A DNA stretch of 64,000 bases, taken from contig NC_049986.1 in NCBI RefSeq assembly GCF_000003815.2, positions 19,361,006 through 19,425,005 on the forward strand. Direction: 5' to 3'. Numbering within the stretch: the first letter of the stretch is position 1; every line of letters starts with the position of its first letter. The DNA is from Branchiostoma floridae (Eukaryota > Chordata > Leptocardii > Amphioxiformes > Branchiostomatidae). The notes beneath the pieces were generated by a model. That model was not told the DNA's origin and ran no database searches. It was given only the letters and a program-made list of their open reading frames with translations. This document shows positions 23,330 through 34,373 of the stretch, one piece after another. The position numbers and the translations under genes are program-made.

Positions 23330-23608
23330 CGTACCTGTCAACAAAGGCTTTTCCCGCGAGATGCTGCCGTTGCCAGGGACAACCGTGGCGGCGTTCTGAT
23401 TGGCTGATTGCGCGCATGTCATCTATTCCGAACACCAATCATCTCGTCTGGCCCAGCCCAGCCCCGGGGTTTTCTCTCTCCCCCGCGAGAAAATCCAGTC
23501 GCAGCGACACCAGCGCGCAGAGTAGCGTAGAGACACCGCTAGGCGAGCATCAAGCTTAAGCGCGGTACGTACGTAAACCCCACAGGAACCACACACACAC
23601 CGCCAACC
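23330..23608 (+). promoter_or_regulatory. CpG-rich promoter and 5' UTR of the exon at 23609
   Basis: This is one of the few sharply GC- and CpG-rich stretches in the window (CCCGCGAG, GATTGCGCGCATG, CCCCGCGAGAAAATCC, CAGCGCGCAGAG). An inverted CCAAT box (GATTGGCTGATTG, near 23399) and a direct CCAATC (near 23436) are present, and no TATA box is seen. The last bases before the ATG, CCGCCAACC, make an acceptable Kozak context. The transcription start cannot be placed. Confidence 0.55.
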
Positions 23609-23862
23609 ATGCTGCCGCTCATCCGCAAGTACTCGCCCCTGTTCGGCGGCTCGCTTGTGGACCTGACACAGGTGGAGGAGGAGCGGACGCCGCCCGCGGA
23701 GCCAGCGGGGCTGCGCAGGGTCAAGACCGAGAGGGGGAAGCCGAAACAGGGCAGGCCGCGCAAGAAGGAGCCTCTACGGGCCACCAAGTCCCATCCCATC
23801 GGCCGGCCCGCCCCGCAAAGCCCCTTCGTGCCGCCCGCGGTTTACCTGCAAGACTACGAGAG
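23609..23862 (+). CDS. first coding exon of an unrecognised, probably nuclear protein
   Basis: The exon starts at ATG 23609 and runs open to a donor AG|GTGGGA at 23863, giving 84 codons plus two bases (phase 2). It is GC-rich with strong codon structure, unlike its surroundings. Visible motifs are SLVDLTQVEEE (about residues 15-25), a hydrophobic V-D-L-T core followed by acids that resembles a SUMO-interaction motif; VKTE (38-41), a sumoylation consensus; and KPKQGRPRKKEP (about 44-55), an AT-hook-like basic patch. A proline-rich segment follows. No signal peptide or membrane segment is seen. Nuclear or chromatin association is inference, the family is not recognised and later exons are not identified. 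Read through the donor, the frame stops at 23885-23887. The exon end and donor are duplicated just downstream. Confidence 0.65.
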
Positions 23863-24270
23863 GTGGGAGGTTTCCCTCTGTCTTTAACACTAGTACCCTT
23901 TTCTTAAGGTAGCAGATCTGCTACAAAAATGTAAGAGGCCCTAATATAGCTGATCTAGTAGTGCACTTAATGTGGTATCCTTATCAAAAGATCAATAGTT
24001 GCAAGTAAGGGGCACATTCATCTGTTTACCTTTAACTATTTACCTGCAAGGCTACGAGAGGTTGGAGCTTTCTCTCTGTGATAAACATTTACCATATTCT
24101 CAGAATCTATCTGCGCCAGGATATCAGAGCTTTTTTACAAAAATGTAGAACACCCTACGATCCCATTTGACCCCAATATTACTAACCCGGCAGTGCACTT
24201 AACGTGGTATCATAAAAAAGATCAATAGTTAGTAAGGAACCCATCCAACTGTTTGCCCTTAACTGTTTTC
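23841..24270 (+). repeat. 198-bp tandem duplication spanning exon end, splice donor and intron start
   Basis: TTTACCTGCAAGACTACGAG at 23841 recurs as TTTACCTGCAAGGCTACGAG at 24039. Similarity continues through the donor (AGGTGGGAG versus AGGTTGGAG), then TTTCTCTCTGTG, AAAAATGTA, AGTGCACTTAA, GTGGTATC and AAAAGATCAATAGTT. Copy 2 keeps the GT (24061) but lies beyond the stop at 23885-23887. It could be a decoy donor or a relic exon end. Confidence 0.85.
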
Positions 24271-27200
24271 TCTGTAAATAGACCGCAGCGAGACTCAGGT
24301 ATTGACCAGTAACGCCAGGGAGGTTGGGTGAGGTGTTTTCGGCGAGGTGTTAACGCAGAGAATTGCTGTCAATCGTAGAAAATACAATACCAATGGGGAT
24401 CCTTACCATCAGATAGGGCATTAAAGGTAGTAGGCAAGTTTTGAGGATAACTTTACCTTCATAATTTAGACGTAACTGTATCACTGCTGCCTTTTATAGG
24501 TCGAATAGCCTGGTAACATTACAGATGTAGAACACGCAGTTCTGTTTGATCTCTGTTTTATGTGTATGCAGCCAGGCAGGACAGTTTGATGGATTGCATT
24601 TGTGTACGTGTGTGTTTATGTGTGCAACTAGCGCTTTATGCTTCATGCTTCGCCTTCTTCATTGACCTGCCTATAGTATTCAGCAGTTGATTGTATACGA
24701 ACCCAGTGATGTATGAATCTATTAGGACCGCAGTCACAATCTTATCAACCACACAGGTAATGGTGCGGTGGTTGCACCAAACTAGAAATGCTTAACTCAA
24801 TGTTTGGCCCGGCCACAAACGGCTTTGTGAGTTCTTCAGTTTCCATGTAACATGTTTGCGCTGCTGATTGGGAAAGAGAACATTTAAATCAGCCCCCGGG
24901 CAATGTTACGGCCTAATATAACTCCGCCTAAATTGCGCAGTCGTCTCAACGAGTTTGAATCGTTATTTCATCGGCAATGCCGGCGCTGTAAGCTCCGTGC
25001 ATTTTTCAGGCTTGCCATTTAATCCTGACTGGCTGAGGTGAAATATTGAGCCCGGTAGGCGGGCGATCCGGCCCCGAATATCGACTAATTCTAGCCTGGC
25101 GATACGTACACATACCCCTGCTCTGTGATGTTACATCCCGCCAGCTATAGGAGTGAATTATAGCAGCTTTCTCTTGTGTCCAGTTTCCCTTTGAAGATGC
25201 TGTGGAGATCCATCATCGTTCATTCTCTAAGTGGCATCTTGACAATTGCGAACAATCAATAATAGAGGGCAGGGAAAGACCCCGTACTGTAAACAGTACA
25301 CATTGGTTCGTCCCCCACCCAATCTAATTTGTATGGGCTGTTTGCCTTGATTGTTATGACTACATTTAAAGGGTAAACCCTCATTGTGCCTCTGTTTGAC
25401 ATTTCTGTTGTAATTTGTTCTTTTTATAATTGCAAATAGGTTATAAACTACACTAATACACCTACATGAAGTACGCCGAGATGGGTTAATGGTAACGTTA
25501 TGCTTGAGCTATTACATATAGATTACATCAAGATATATTCAGAGGGCAGTCAACAAGGTACTAGGGCTCCTTTGCTTATCTACTATTTCCCCATGTGTCA
25601 AATTGTTTATGATCCCAGGACCCCGATCTCTCGTCAACAGTGCCCTAGCCTTACCCTGACCTTTTTAAGTGGAGTAGCCATGATATTATATTTCAGCCTG
25701 GTATGGTATTCTCAATGTGTTTTAGTGTTACGCCACAGATATGATAATCTGCAAACGATTCTAACGTGACCCCATACTTGTCCTACCTATACCATGGCAA
25801 CGCTGGAACACAATGCAGAGTACCCGACCAGTATGAAATACTTAAGGTCATTCTGTACAATGTCTCACTAATCATAGAGAGATATGATGAAGATGAGTAA
25901 GGTTTATCAGCATTACCTTGTCACGGTAAAACTTTGTTTATGTCGAAGGGCCAAACTGGTAGATAAAAAAACACAACTGTAACTTTTTCACTATTCTTTT
26001 CTCTGCCTGGTAGTAGCCTGGAGGCCATTACAACATCATCCAGACACTAATTAATAATGATGTATTGAGCAGAACGCGGGGACTAATTCTATCAATCACG
26101 TGTACTTTACCGCTCCGTTTTAATCTCATTCCGGCTGCAGTCGTCGCTAATGGAAAGTAAAGTACAGGTAATTATGTGAACTCTGCTCGCTGTAATGTAT
26201 TCCTGCGGCAGTAATGAATGAAGAAATAGCCAAGACCATTATGCTGCTCGTTTAGGTCTAAAAGGCAAGAAGTTATTTCCATTAATCACAATTTTGAAAG
26301 GTATAAATTATTTGGCTATGGCTTTGCTTGTCTTCCGCTGTCTAAGTATTACGCAGATAATGAATGCATTCAATTAGTATAGTTTTCAATCTAAGACGGA
26401 GTTGGGAACTATATGACCGCGGAATCGGGTTTTGATGGCTCTCATTTCTTTCTAATTTTATAAAGTAGCGGGTCTATTTCCCTTAGATTTGAAAATGAAT
26501 CACAGTTTGAAACTTTGATTGAGAGCAAGTCTCCTGGTATAGCTTGCAGGGACCCCTACCGTGATCTTGTCTCCACGGATGACAATTCAACCGCTCTGAG
26601 CTGATTACTTCATCAGATCAGTAAAACTTCTATTCTATGCTGATGATCCTCCAGATTTACTTCCCTCTCCAGTGTGATTTGCTGTGGTATGCCACATTTA
26701 GGTGAGAAATGACCCCAAACCCGCAAAGATACTGGACATGTGCCACATAGAGGCTTGTGCAACCTATCATGAACTCAGCAGGACAAGCAGAAGCAGGTGC
26801 TCTTAATGTGATATATTAAATCTTTTCTTTGGTTTATAATGAAAAGGCGGACAGAAAAGACTGGAGGGGGTGCCGGAAGAATCATGAGCAGGTGCTAATA
26901 ATGATATTTTCAATAAGAGCTGTTCTCACTTCATTTCTTACTCCTGCGTCCTCGTTGAGTGCACTGTAAACTAGCACACGAAAGTATTACATTCTATATG
27001 AAACCTTTTGAAATGTTGAACCCAAATGTCAACAGAACGACGCCTGGCTCGTGCATTTGATGTGAGATGTTTGGCAAAGATATATAAATAGTCATCGTAA
27101 TAGGCAAACGTGCACCCTTCTTCTTTTCCATGTACGCAAACCTACTTCTAGTGACCATTCAAGAGAAGTGAAAAAAAAACAGACAGGTGGTCGCTAAAGA

Positions 27201-29291
27201 CGGGATTCTTAATACTTGGATGAATGGGAAAATGGTCCAACGAGTGTTAGTAATGTGTTTCTTTTTCACAGTGTTCAAACTGAGGTATCCAATAGTACAG
27301 TTTTAGATGCATGTCCCTAAAATCTAAAAGAGTCCAAGTGGCACAGAGCGCTGTGGTGTTGGTCATGGATATGGCTGTCACCAGGTACAGTGGTTGTTGA
27401 GGAGTCGCTAATGGAGATACGACCATCCCTGACCGCCACAACCCTTACATGTGTCACCTTAGCAAATGCCCCTAAATTTTACGCCAGTCCCACCCGATCA
27501 CTTGCTATTTAGGCCTATATCGTTGCTGGTCAAGCCTTTGACTCTTAACAACAAATCCACTTCTACAACCCGAAAACTAATTTGTCACAGTCTCACAGAA
27601 CATATTTGTCCAGGTCCGTCCCTACCCTATAAGCCCGGTTATGGGAGGTTTATATCATAGACCATAAAACAAGTGCGCCGACTCCTGCGAATGTGAGTAG
27701 GGGCATCGTAATGATGCAAAGACGTGACATCCGCTGGACAATCAGCACGGTTTACGAGTGTCTCTGATGGACCTTGCTACAAGCGTGACAGATAAAAACC
27801 GAAAGAAATAGACGGTTTTATTGGGCTGTGACTCACCGGGATTGTTTTTATGACCATGTCGTTAGGGTAATAGGAGATGGATCAGGTACCTCCCTCGTTA
27901 AACATGAAGATAACTCGTGCAATACTTTCCAGTTCAGTAAAACTTGGCAACGCCGGTGTGTGAATTGTTGATGGTTGTTTGCTGACTACGGCAGTCTCAG
28001 GGCCACGGTGATATGATTCTACTGATAACGTTATAACCAGCAAATTTAAGTCCTACTTGTTGCGCAAACATCTTGAGTTCCCAATTGGTTTCTCCGCAAA
28101 GCATTCATTTCTTTCTTGGTTCGTTTTCAACATTTGTTTGCTTGAGGCTGTCGGTTGCAAAGTTGTCAACAGATTTTGTCGTTAACATGAGATTCTGTTT
28201 CGTACACATCATCATCAGTTCCATGTTGTTTTTCCCGTAAAGCATTCTCTTCTGGCTTGCTTCGTTCTCGACATCTGTATGCTTTGGGTTGTCGCTTGCA
28301 AAGTTGTTTGCATAGGATTTCGTCGGTACATTTACAGGACATCAGATACCCTCTCGTGAAAAATGGCGATATCTCTTACAATATTTTCTCACTATCATGT
28401 ATCCCGGCAACGTTGTATGAACAGCTGATGGTTGTTTGCTGACGGTGGCAGTCTGGAGAGCTGTGCTGATGTGATAACAGAGAGACTTACAAGTGTGCCG
28501 CGTGAATGATTATCTTTTTTTTTTATCTAGTTGCTTTGGACATCTTATTTACTAAATATTAACATGCCGCCCTCAGCATTTTTTATGACCTGGTTGTTTC
28601 AGCATTTGTGTAGTGCATCTTATATGTATGTTGTCTTATATGTTTACAAAGCGTAATTGCAAAGTTGTTTACATTTGTACGACATACCACCCTATCCATG
28701 TGTAAGGCAAAGTGCGTCAACAGATGCTCCCTTATTCATATACACCCGTTAGTTCTCCCTGAAGTTCAATAAGTTGTCAGTAAACCCTTGAAATATGAAA
28801 TATATTTACATCGATACATACCACCAACGCAATATACTTAATTCTGTGTTTAAAGACACTTATTTTCTGAAATAGTGAAATTTAGACCAACGTTTCATAC
28901 TACAGAATGGTACATTTTACACGAGCTACTAGTGACTTGCATCAACATGCCGACCACGTAATACAGTATTGGATTACACAGAAATAGGGCCGTCCTCAAT
29001 TTCATCTGTTTCCACCGCCCAGCGTTTCAGCCGCTCTGTATTGAGTCATTACACTAACAGTCGCTGTGCCGTTGGCCTGTCGATCGACCTGGGGATGGAG
29101 CGAGCTGTTTCGTCCCGTTTATGTCAACTGTGAAACCCAGTAGCGTTTCCAAATCTCTTGGCACTCGGCTGAATTTGTTTCTCTGGTACGAATCGACAAC
29201 ATTTGTCAACAGTCGAAACGTCTTTCAAACCGCCCAACAGTTGATCAAACTAGTCTTGTGAGACCATTAATTGGCATGGCTCTGCTTATTA
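24271..29291. other. putative first intron or intergenic; no exon recognised
   Basis: No coding signal stands out. GC-mixed patches at about 24880-25080 and 26020-26230 carry several TAAT-core words, a TCACGTG E-box and TTTAAATC or TCAATCA words, and look more enhancer-like than their surroundings. At about 27180 a TGGTCGCTAAAGACGGG motif occurs that resembles a repeat word. Two 50-bp blocks ending GATGGTTGTTTGCTGAC recur near 27968 and 28426, in a diverged duplication of roughly 450 bp (27890-28460). Confidence 0.35.
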
Positions 29292-29527
29292 AAACCCCAT
29301 TCCACTAGGACGGCGCTCTCGCCGCGCTCTCTCTGCGACCGAACAGATCGCACAATGAATTGCATACTATTAGAAAAAGAACAAATCTTTATGTGTTTTG
29401 TCATCTTTTCAGTCAACTTTTACATTTTGTATAATATACCCGTTACGAAAGCGACGGTAACACACAGCTGTTTTAGGTCGCAGAGAGAGTGCAGAGCTAT
29501 GGCAGCCTAGTACACAATTAAGGGGCC
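29292..29527. mobile_element. Harbinger-like MITE, diverged ends
   Basis: The left arm (CCCCATTCCACTAGGACGGC, then CTCTCTCTGCGACC) matches the complement of the right arm (GGTCGCAGAGAGAGTGCAGA, then CTAGT and AAGGGG) with indels. The interior (TATGTGTTTTGTCATCTTTT, then CAACTTTTACATTT, then GTAACACACAG) aligns with the interiors of the MITEs at 30995 and 32051. Flanks TTA and TAA suggest a 3-bp target. No transposase is present. Confidence 0.65.
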
Positions 29528-30350
29528 TAAAGGGCTACATGTTAAAGTTGTGCCACGTACCTTCTGCGGATGAGAGATGATTTTGTCTTTGAACTGATAT
29601 TTCAAGAACCACATATTCGCCCCGCCTTTGTATATACCCTATTCCCGCCACGTACGTCTGCCAGGCTAGCGTTTATAATTGCCTTATGTTGAAATATGCT
29701 CTTGAAGTATGATAATCCCGGACAACAAGGCAATCTGTCAGCGGATTATTCTGCTCGTTTTTAAGATGTTGTTTGTTTGAATCTGAGTCAGTGAGTTATT
29801 GACATCATTATCACCATAGTTACTCAATTATCATCGTCACCGTTAGTCGAACTTGACGTTGAGAACAGTCCCTGTACAACGTCATTACCTGTTTTGAGCT
29901 CGAGATCCTCTATTCTGGACTAGTTTTACGAGACTAAATGTACGGGGAAGGGGGTATGGTCTCGCTCGCATACGTCGTTCGACCGCCTTACACTTACAGC
30001 TGCATTACTAAGGAAAGGACTGTCTTAAATCCTTGTCAGTGGTTTCTTCTGTCTCAACCTGATAAAAATGTAGTGATGATATGACAACAAAAATAAGAAG
30101 ATTGAAGAAGTCTGATTAAAAATTCTCATTAGACGACTTACGATGAAACTGACCGCGCCGTATGTTGGTAAATCTGGCACTACCCTGTGTGTGATTCTAA
30201 ATTCAAGACACTGCAAGCAACCTTGACGACACACCCATAACGCCTTTGCCGTGGCCTAATCTAACACCACTTTGCAATTGTCTGTGCGGCAGTACCCCAG
30301 GCAGTCCGGGGTTCAGCTGGTTAACCTTCCTGTCGTCTGTCATCATTCCT
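29528..30350. other. no recognised feature
   Basis: Unassigned sequence. No exon or repeat stands out. Confidence 0.4.
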
Positions 30351-30520
30351 CATGTCCCACATGCCTGCTCACGCCCCGACGCGCGCCCCCATCGCTTCTA
30401 ACCGCCTCATGTCCCACATGCCTGCTCACGCCCCGACGCGCGCCCCCATCGCTTCTAACCGCCTCATGTCCCACATGCCTGCTCACGCCCCGACGGGCGC
30501 CCCCATCGCTTCTAACCGTG
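30351..30520. repeat. 57-bp minisatellite, three near-identical copies
   Basis: CATGTCCCACATGCCTGCTC begins at 30351, 30408 and 30465. The unit is GC-rich (CACGCCCCGACGCGCGCCCC) with one G/C difference in copy 3 (GACGGGCGC). Because 57 is a multiple of three, two overlapping frames translate as 19-residue repeats, but neither has coding support. Near identity implies recent expansion. Confidence 0.95.
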
Positions 30521-30991
30521 TCAAGGCAGACAATACAAACTTATTGCTTTAGTAAGGGGGCTTGTGGTTGTATACAGTATCAGGCCTAGGGTTCCAACTT
30601 CAATGTTGTCATTGTACAGGTATGCGCAATCATTCAGACACTCTTCTAATTCGTACCATTTAGAAGCATTCTGGTCCATTCTGAAGGCATTAAGTCAAGT
30701 TGGCTGATACATGTAGAAGGCAGCTCTTTCCTTGACACCAGACCAATTATTCCTTATAGTCACAAAGCAAGATTGTCGCTTCTTTAATTACCGCCATTAA
30801 TTTTCACTGCCGGGGACAAGTCTTTACTAGTGTCCATGCGTGACCCCGAAAACTGGCCCTGAATTGAAACTGCAAATATGTATTTATCTTTGATCAAATA
30901 TACCATTAATAATACTAATGAAAACAGCTATCATTGGGGGCAAACATACGCACATCACGGCAGAATTAGATCTGCTTGTACTGCATTATTG
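30521..30991. other. no recognised feature
   Basis: Unassigned spacer. Confidence 0.4.
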
Positions 30992-30994
30992 TTA

Positions 30995-31240
30995 AGGCCC
31001 CCTCTCACTTGACGTGCGGCACGCTTGCGGCATTGCTGCGTTCGTTCACTGCGGTACTGTTTTGTTATTTTCTCCGATTTGTTATAATTCAGATATTGCG
31101 CAATACGTAAAAGTGTGACATAGAAGACCACAAAATACACAACAAGTAAGAAAATTCGTTCTTTATCTCTGAAATTCGTTGAGCATCTTCCGAACGCAGC
31201 AATGCCGCAAGCGTGCCGCACGTCAAGTGAGAGGGGGCCT
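30995..31240. mobile_element. 246-bp Harbinger-like MITE with 50-bp perfect inverted repeats
   Basis: Terminal arms begin AGGCCCCCTCTCACTTGACG and are perfect complements for about 50 bp (30995-31044 and 31191-31240). TTA flanks both ends (30992-30994 and 31241-31243), the 3-bp target duplication of PIF/Harbinger elements. The interior, read on the minus strand, has TTACTTGTTGTGTATTTTGT, then CACACTTTTACGTATTGCGC, then AAATCGGAGAAAATAACA, which aligns with the element at 32051. The perfect arms imply a young insertion. An open frame on the minus strand through it is not a gene. Confidence 0.9.
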
Positions 31241-31243
31241 TTA

Positions 31244-32047
31244 CCGCCTAGCTGTACCGCAGACCAATTTTCACACGCTGGTAAATGCTTATAAACCTGT
31301 TTGCAGATATACAGTATGCAAACGTCGATATCTCTAATACATTTATATCTCATATATACACAGCCTGTAGCTGATTGAGTCCTATTAATCATCCAGACCA
31401 TTTTGACCGGCAGTTAACGTTACAATCTGACTTTGTTCTTTCCTAATCTATGGACTTAAAACTCTATCCCTAACCTCTAGCCCTACCCCCAAACTCTTAC
31501 CCCCCAACCACAATCCGAATCTATCATTGTCTTCTGTAACATGGAACAGTGTCATAAACTACTTTCCATCACGAGCAAAACAGAGATCGCGGCCCGTATG
31601 ACATTATTCGGTCCATCTCTGCTGTATGTAGCAAATAACGTATATCACCACCTCGCACTGTACTTCTAGCAATGTGTGTGCCCTTAGCATATTGGCGTTG
31701 TTATGGCCTGCAGTGCATTCTATACTACTGTTGGCAGTAAAGAAAATTTACTGTGAAACGAGTGTCGGATTAGTAGTGTGAAGACAACAGTCGTAAGTAC
31801 CCTGGTGTGCGCGATTTACACGGTTTATGACGACGGATGATCGTCGTGAAAGCTTCGAGAGGCGTAAAATTCTGCCCAAAGAAAATCACCCTGAGTTAGG
31901 GCGTAATCACGAGTAAATCTTTGACAACAAGCCTCGCGTTTTGGATTAATGTTTCTCGGCCTTTTTTGATGACCAGACGCTATCAAATCAACGACAGGAA
32001 TGTTGTTGGATCACCAAAGGGTCATAAATGTTGTGTACATTTTGGTA
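31244..32047. other. no recognised feature
   Basis: Unassigned spacer. A CCCTAACC-like pyrimidine-rich stretch at about 31465-31510 is not telomeric repeat. Confidence 0.4.
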
Positions 32048-32050
32048 TAA

Positions 32051-32299
32051 AGGTGGTATCTCACTGCACTTGGGGCACCGGTGCGGCACTGCGGGGTTTG
32101 GAAAGATACTCAGCAGTGAAGTTCAGAGGAAAAGAAATTGTCTTACGTTTTGTGTATTATAATGTCTTCTAAGTCATACCTTTTTACGTATCACGCGATA
32201 TCTAAACCATAAAAAATCGACGAAAGTAACACACCAGTGCCGCATTGAACGAATCCCCCAGTGCCGCACCGGTACCCCAAGTGCAGTGAGATACCACTT
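32051..32299. mobile_element. 249-bp Harbinger-like MITE, 41-bp inverted repeats
   Basis: The ends are AGGTGGTATCTCACTGCACT on the left and, complemented, AAGTGGTATCTCACTGCACT on the right. They pair for about 41 bp with two differences. Flanks are TAA and TTA, compatible with a 3-bp TWA target. The interior has TTACGTTTTGTGTATTATAA, then TTTTTACGTATCACGCGATA, then AAAAATCGACGAAAGTAACA, closely matching the inverted interior of 30995-31240 although the terminal arms differ. It is non-coding. Confidence 0.85.
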
Positions 32300-32424
32300 T
32301 TACGTTGCCGAAAATTACGTCGGATTGTGTGGCATACATTTGCAATCAGTACTCGAATGAAGAATGAATTCTCATCGGTCTATGTAACAGTAACCGTATC
32401 ATTTATAAATGTAAAACAAAGTTT

Positions 32425-32705
32425 AGCCCTCTACCCCAGGAGGCTTGTTATTTTAGGGGTAGGTTTGAATTACCTAACAAGAAACCTTTTCGGTAATTCA
32501 AAGTTAACCTACATTTTGTACCCCTAGAATAACAAGCCCCGAGGGATAGATGGCCAAACTCTTTTTTGTTACACATCTATAAACAATATGACAATAAAAT
32601 AACATGCATTACCTACAAGAAAACCTGTTAGGTAATTCAAAGCTAACCTACTCCTAAAATAACAAGCCTCTAGGGGTAGATGGCCAAACTCTTTTTTGTT
32701 GTACA
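32425..32705. repeat. direct repeats built from the arm of a foldback
   Basis: AACAAGCC, TAGATGGCCAAACTCTTTTT and GGTAATTCAAAG occur in two direct units (about 32473-32571 and 32610-32701). The same AGGGGTAGGTTTGAATTACC and AACAAGCCTCTAGGGGTA words build the foldback at 32750-32898. The cluster looks like repeated partial insertions or rearrangement of one element. Confidence 0.7.
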
Positions 32706-32749
32706 TCTATTAATAATATGTTAATAACACAACATGAATCACCTTAAAA

Positions 32750-32898
32750 GAATATCTTTTGCCTGGATTCATTCGTGTACAAGAAACGCTGTTAGGTAAT
32801 TCAAACCTACCCCTAAAAAACAAGCCTCTAGGGGTAAATTTGAATTACCTATAAGGTTTCTTTTACATGTGCACGTTTGAACCCAGGCAAGAGATATC
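32750..32898. mobile_element. 149-bp foldback element
   Basis: The ends GAATATCTTTTGCCTGGATT and (complemented) GATATCTCTTGCCTGGGTTC pair. Inwards, AAGAAACGCTGTTAGGTAAT pairs with AGGTTTCTT and ATTACCTATA, and CCTACCCCTA pairs with TAGGGGTA. Nearly the whole length can form one hairpin with a loop of about 15-20 bases. It is a non-coding foldback or MITE. Confidence 0.75.
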
Positions 32899-33551
32899 AC
32901 GAACAAACACCTCTATACATTTATTACATTACCTATATCATAGAAATGGCCTCTTATGATTGATCAACTACAGTAAACATGATGTTACAAACTAAGACAA
33001 ACTGTTGTTTCTTAGAGTTTGTCAGTTCAATGGACCCTGTTGTGATCCCTTTCTTTGGGGGCATTTGGGCTTGATACGATCATAGACAGGTTCCATAAAC
33101 TTCCTCATGTACGTGCGTTTGAATACGTTATGTTTTCTATGTGTATGCATAGTCACACAAGGTCGGAGTTGTGGCTATCAAATGGCTTTTTCTCTGTGTA
33201 GAACTCTTGCCTTTGTTAAGACACTGACGATTGTCATATAACGACATTTATATTTGAAATCTTCTTGCAGCAGAGCTAAATTCAAACATCATATTGCACA
33301 AATATGTAGAAATTCTATATTGCCCAAACACTGTTATTCACAACAAGCTCCCAAACATGATAGAAGGTCCTCTGTTGACGCCCTTGAAAATAACTCTCAT
33401 GAGGCTTTTCTATATTAGTTTAGGGCAAACAAATTTCCGATAATACCAGGGTTGGCATGGATATGCTGATTGGGTCACCAATAATCTGAGATTACAATCT
33501 CTCCCTGTTTTCGAGAATGAACCATTTCACATAACCTCCAATACGGGCTGG
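32899..33551. other. no recognised feature
   Basis: Unassigned AT-rich sequence. Confidence 0.4.
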
Positions 33552-33811
33552 CGTCTTCTTGGCGTAGTGGTTAGGGTGGTGGGCCAAGAACCCTGAGGTC
33601 CTCGGTTCGCATCCGCTTACATGCCACCTATGTTGTGCCTTTGGGAAATAGACCTTTACACGACCTTCCTTACTCCATCCAGGTGTAAAAATGGGCACCT
33701 GACCTTGGTTGAGAAGGTAGTGGAAAGAGAGGGTTGGACTCCGCCTTCCAATACCCTGTACAGAGTAGGTAACAACCCACTGCTCCTATGGCTTCAAAAA
33801 AGAGTACCTTG
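33552..33811 (+). mobile_element. tRNA-derived SINE, family B, near full length
   Basis: This is the best family B copy. The A box region is TGGCGTAGTGGTTAGGGTGG (about 33560-33579) and the B box region is GGTTCGCATCC (from about 33604). The body has TGTTGTGCCTTTGGGAAA, AGGTGTAAAAATGGGCACCT and GAGGGTTGGACTCCGCCTTC, with an A-rich end near 33800. Pol III transcription and LINE-assisted insertion are family knowledge. Activity of this copy is unknown. Confidence 0.8.
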
Positions 33812-34305
33812 ACTGGGTATATTGTCTGAACTAGCTTATTGCAAATTCTTTCCTGGAAGCTCATTGCAAAGAACAGGATAAACCACAATAAAGGAAGAAT
33901 ACTGAAACGTCGAATGTCAATGTTGTTGGGATTTCCTTCGTGTTTTGGAAGCAGGGAAGACGATTGGCACAGCTGGTTATACTGCACATGTTGCCGAAAT
34001 GCTGCAGGTAATGCAAAGAGCTCCAGCGACGTTGTTTGATGTGCACGTTAACAAAACCAATACCTCCGGGCGTGCTTGATTTGTTTGGCAATGATTGCAC
34101 GGCCCAGGGTAAAGTTGTTACATATGACTGGGGAGAATTCCGCGTATGTTATGATTACAACTATCAATATCAGCGGTGCTACTGATGGGGCGTTGGACTG
34201 AGCTGAACTGTTGTAGCTAGCTGGCTGTCTGTTTATAGTTTACTTTAGCCCGTTTAGGTGATGGGAGGGAAAAACATAGCGTTTGTTTGTTAGCCTTTGT
34301 GTAGC
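33812..34305. other. no recognised feature
   Basis: Near 33970 a CAGCTGGTTATACTGCAC word resembles the centre of repeat M but is too short to call. Confidence 0.4.
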
Positions 34306-34373
34306 TGTGATTGTGTGTGTGTGTCTGTGTATTTGTGTGTGTGTCTGTGTGCGTGTGTGTTCGTCTCTCTCCT
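34306..34373. repeat. (GT)n-rich run passing into CT-rich run
   Basis: Alternating GT with scattered interruptions for about 55 bases, then TCTCTCTCC. This is simple sequence with Z-DNA potential. It abuts a SINE fragment. Confidence 0.85.

Noticed and set aside
30272-30589. Repetitive proline/alanine-rich frames
   Set aside because: They are translations of the 57-bp minisatellite in two frames. Neither has promoter or splice support.
30955-31401. 148-codon minus-strand frame
   Set aside because: It runs through the perfect inverted repeats of the MITE at 30995-31240 and has no domain.
31465-31510. Telomere-like CCCTAACC sequence
   Set aside because: Only isolated similar words; no TTAGGG-type repeat array.
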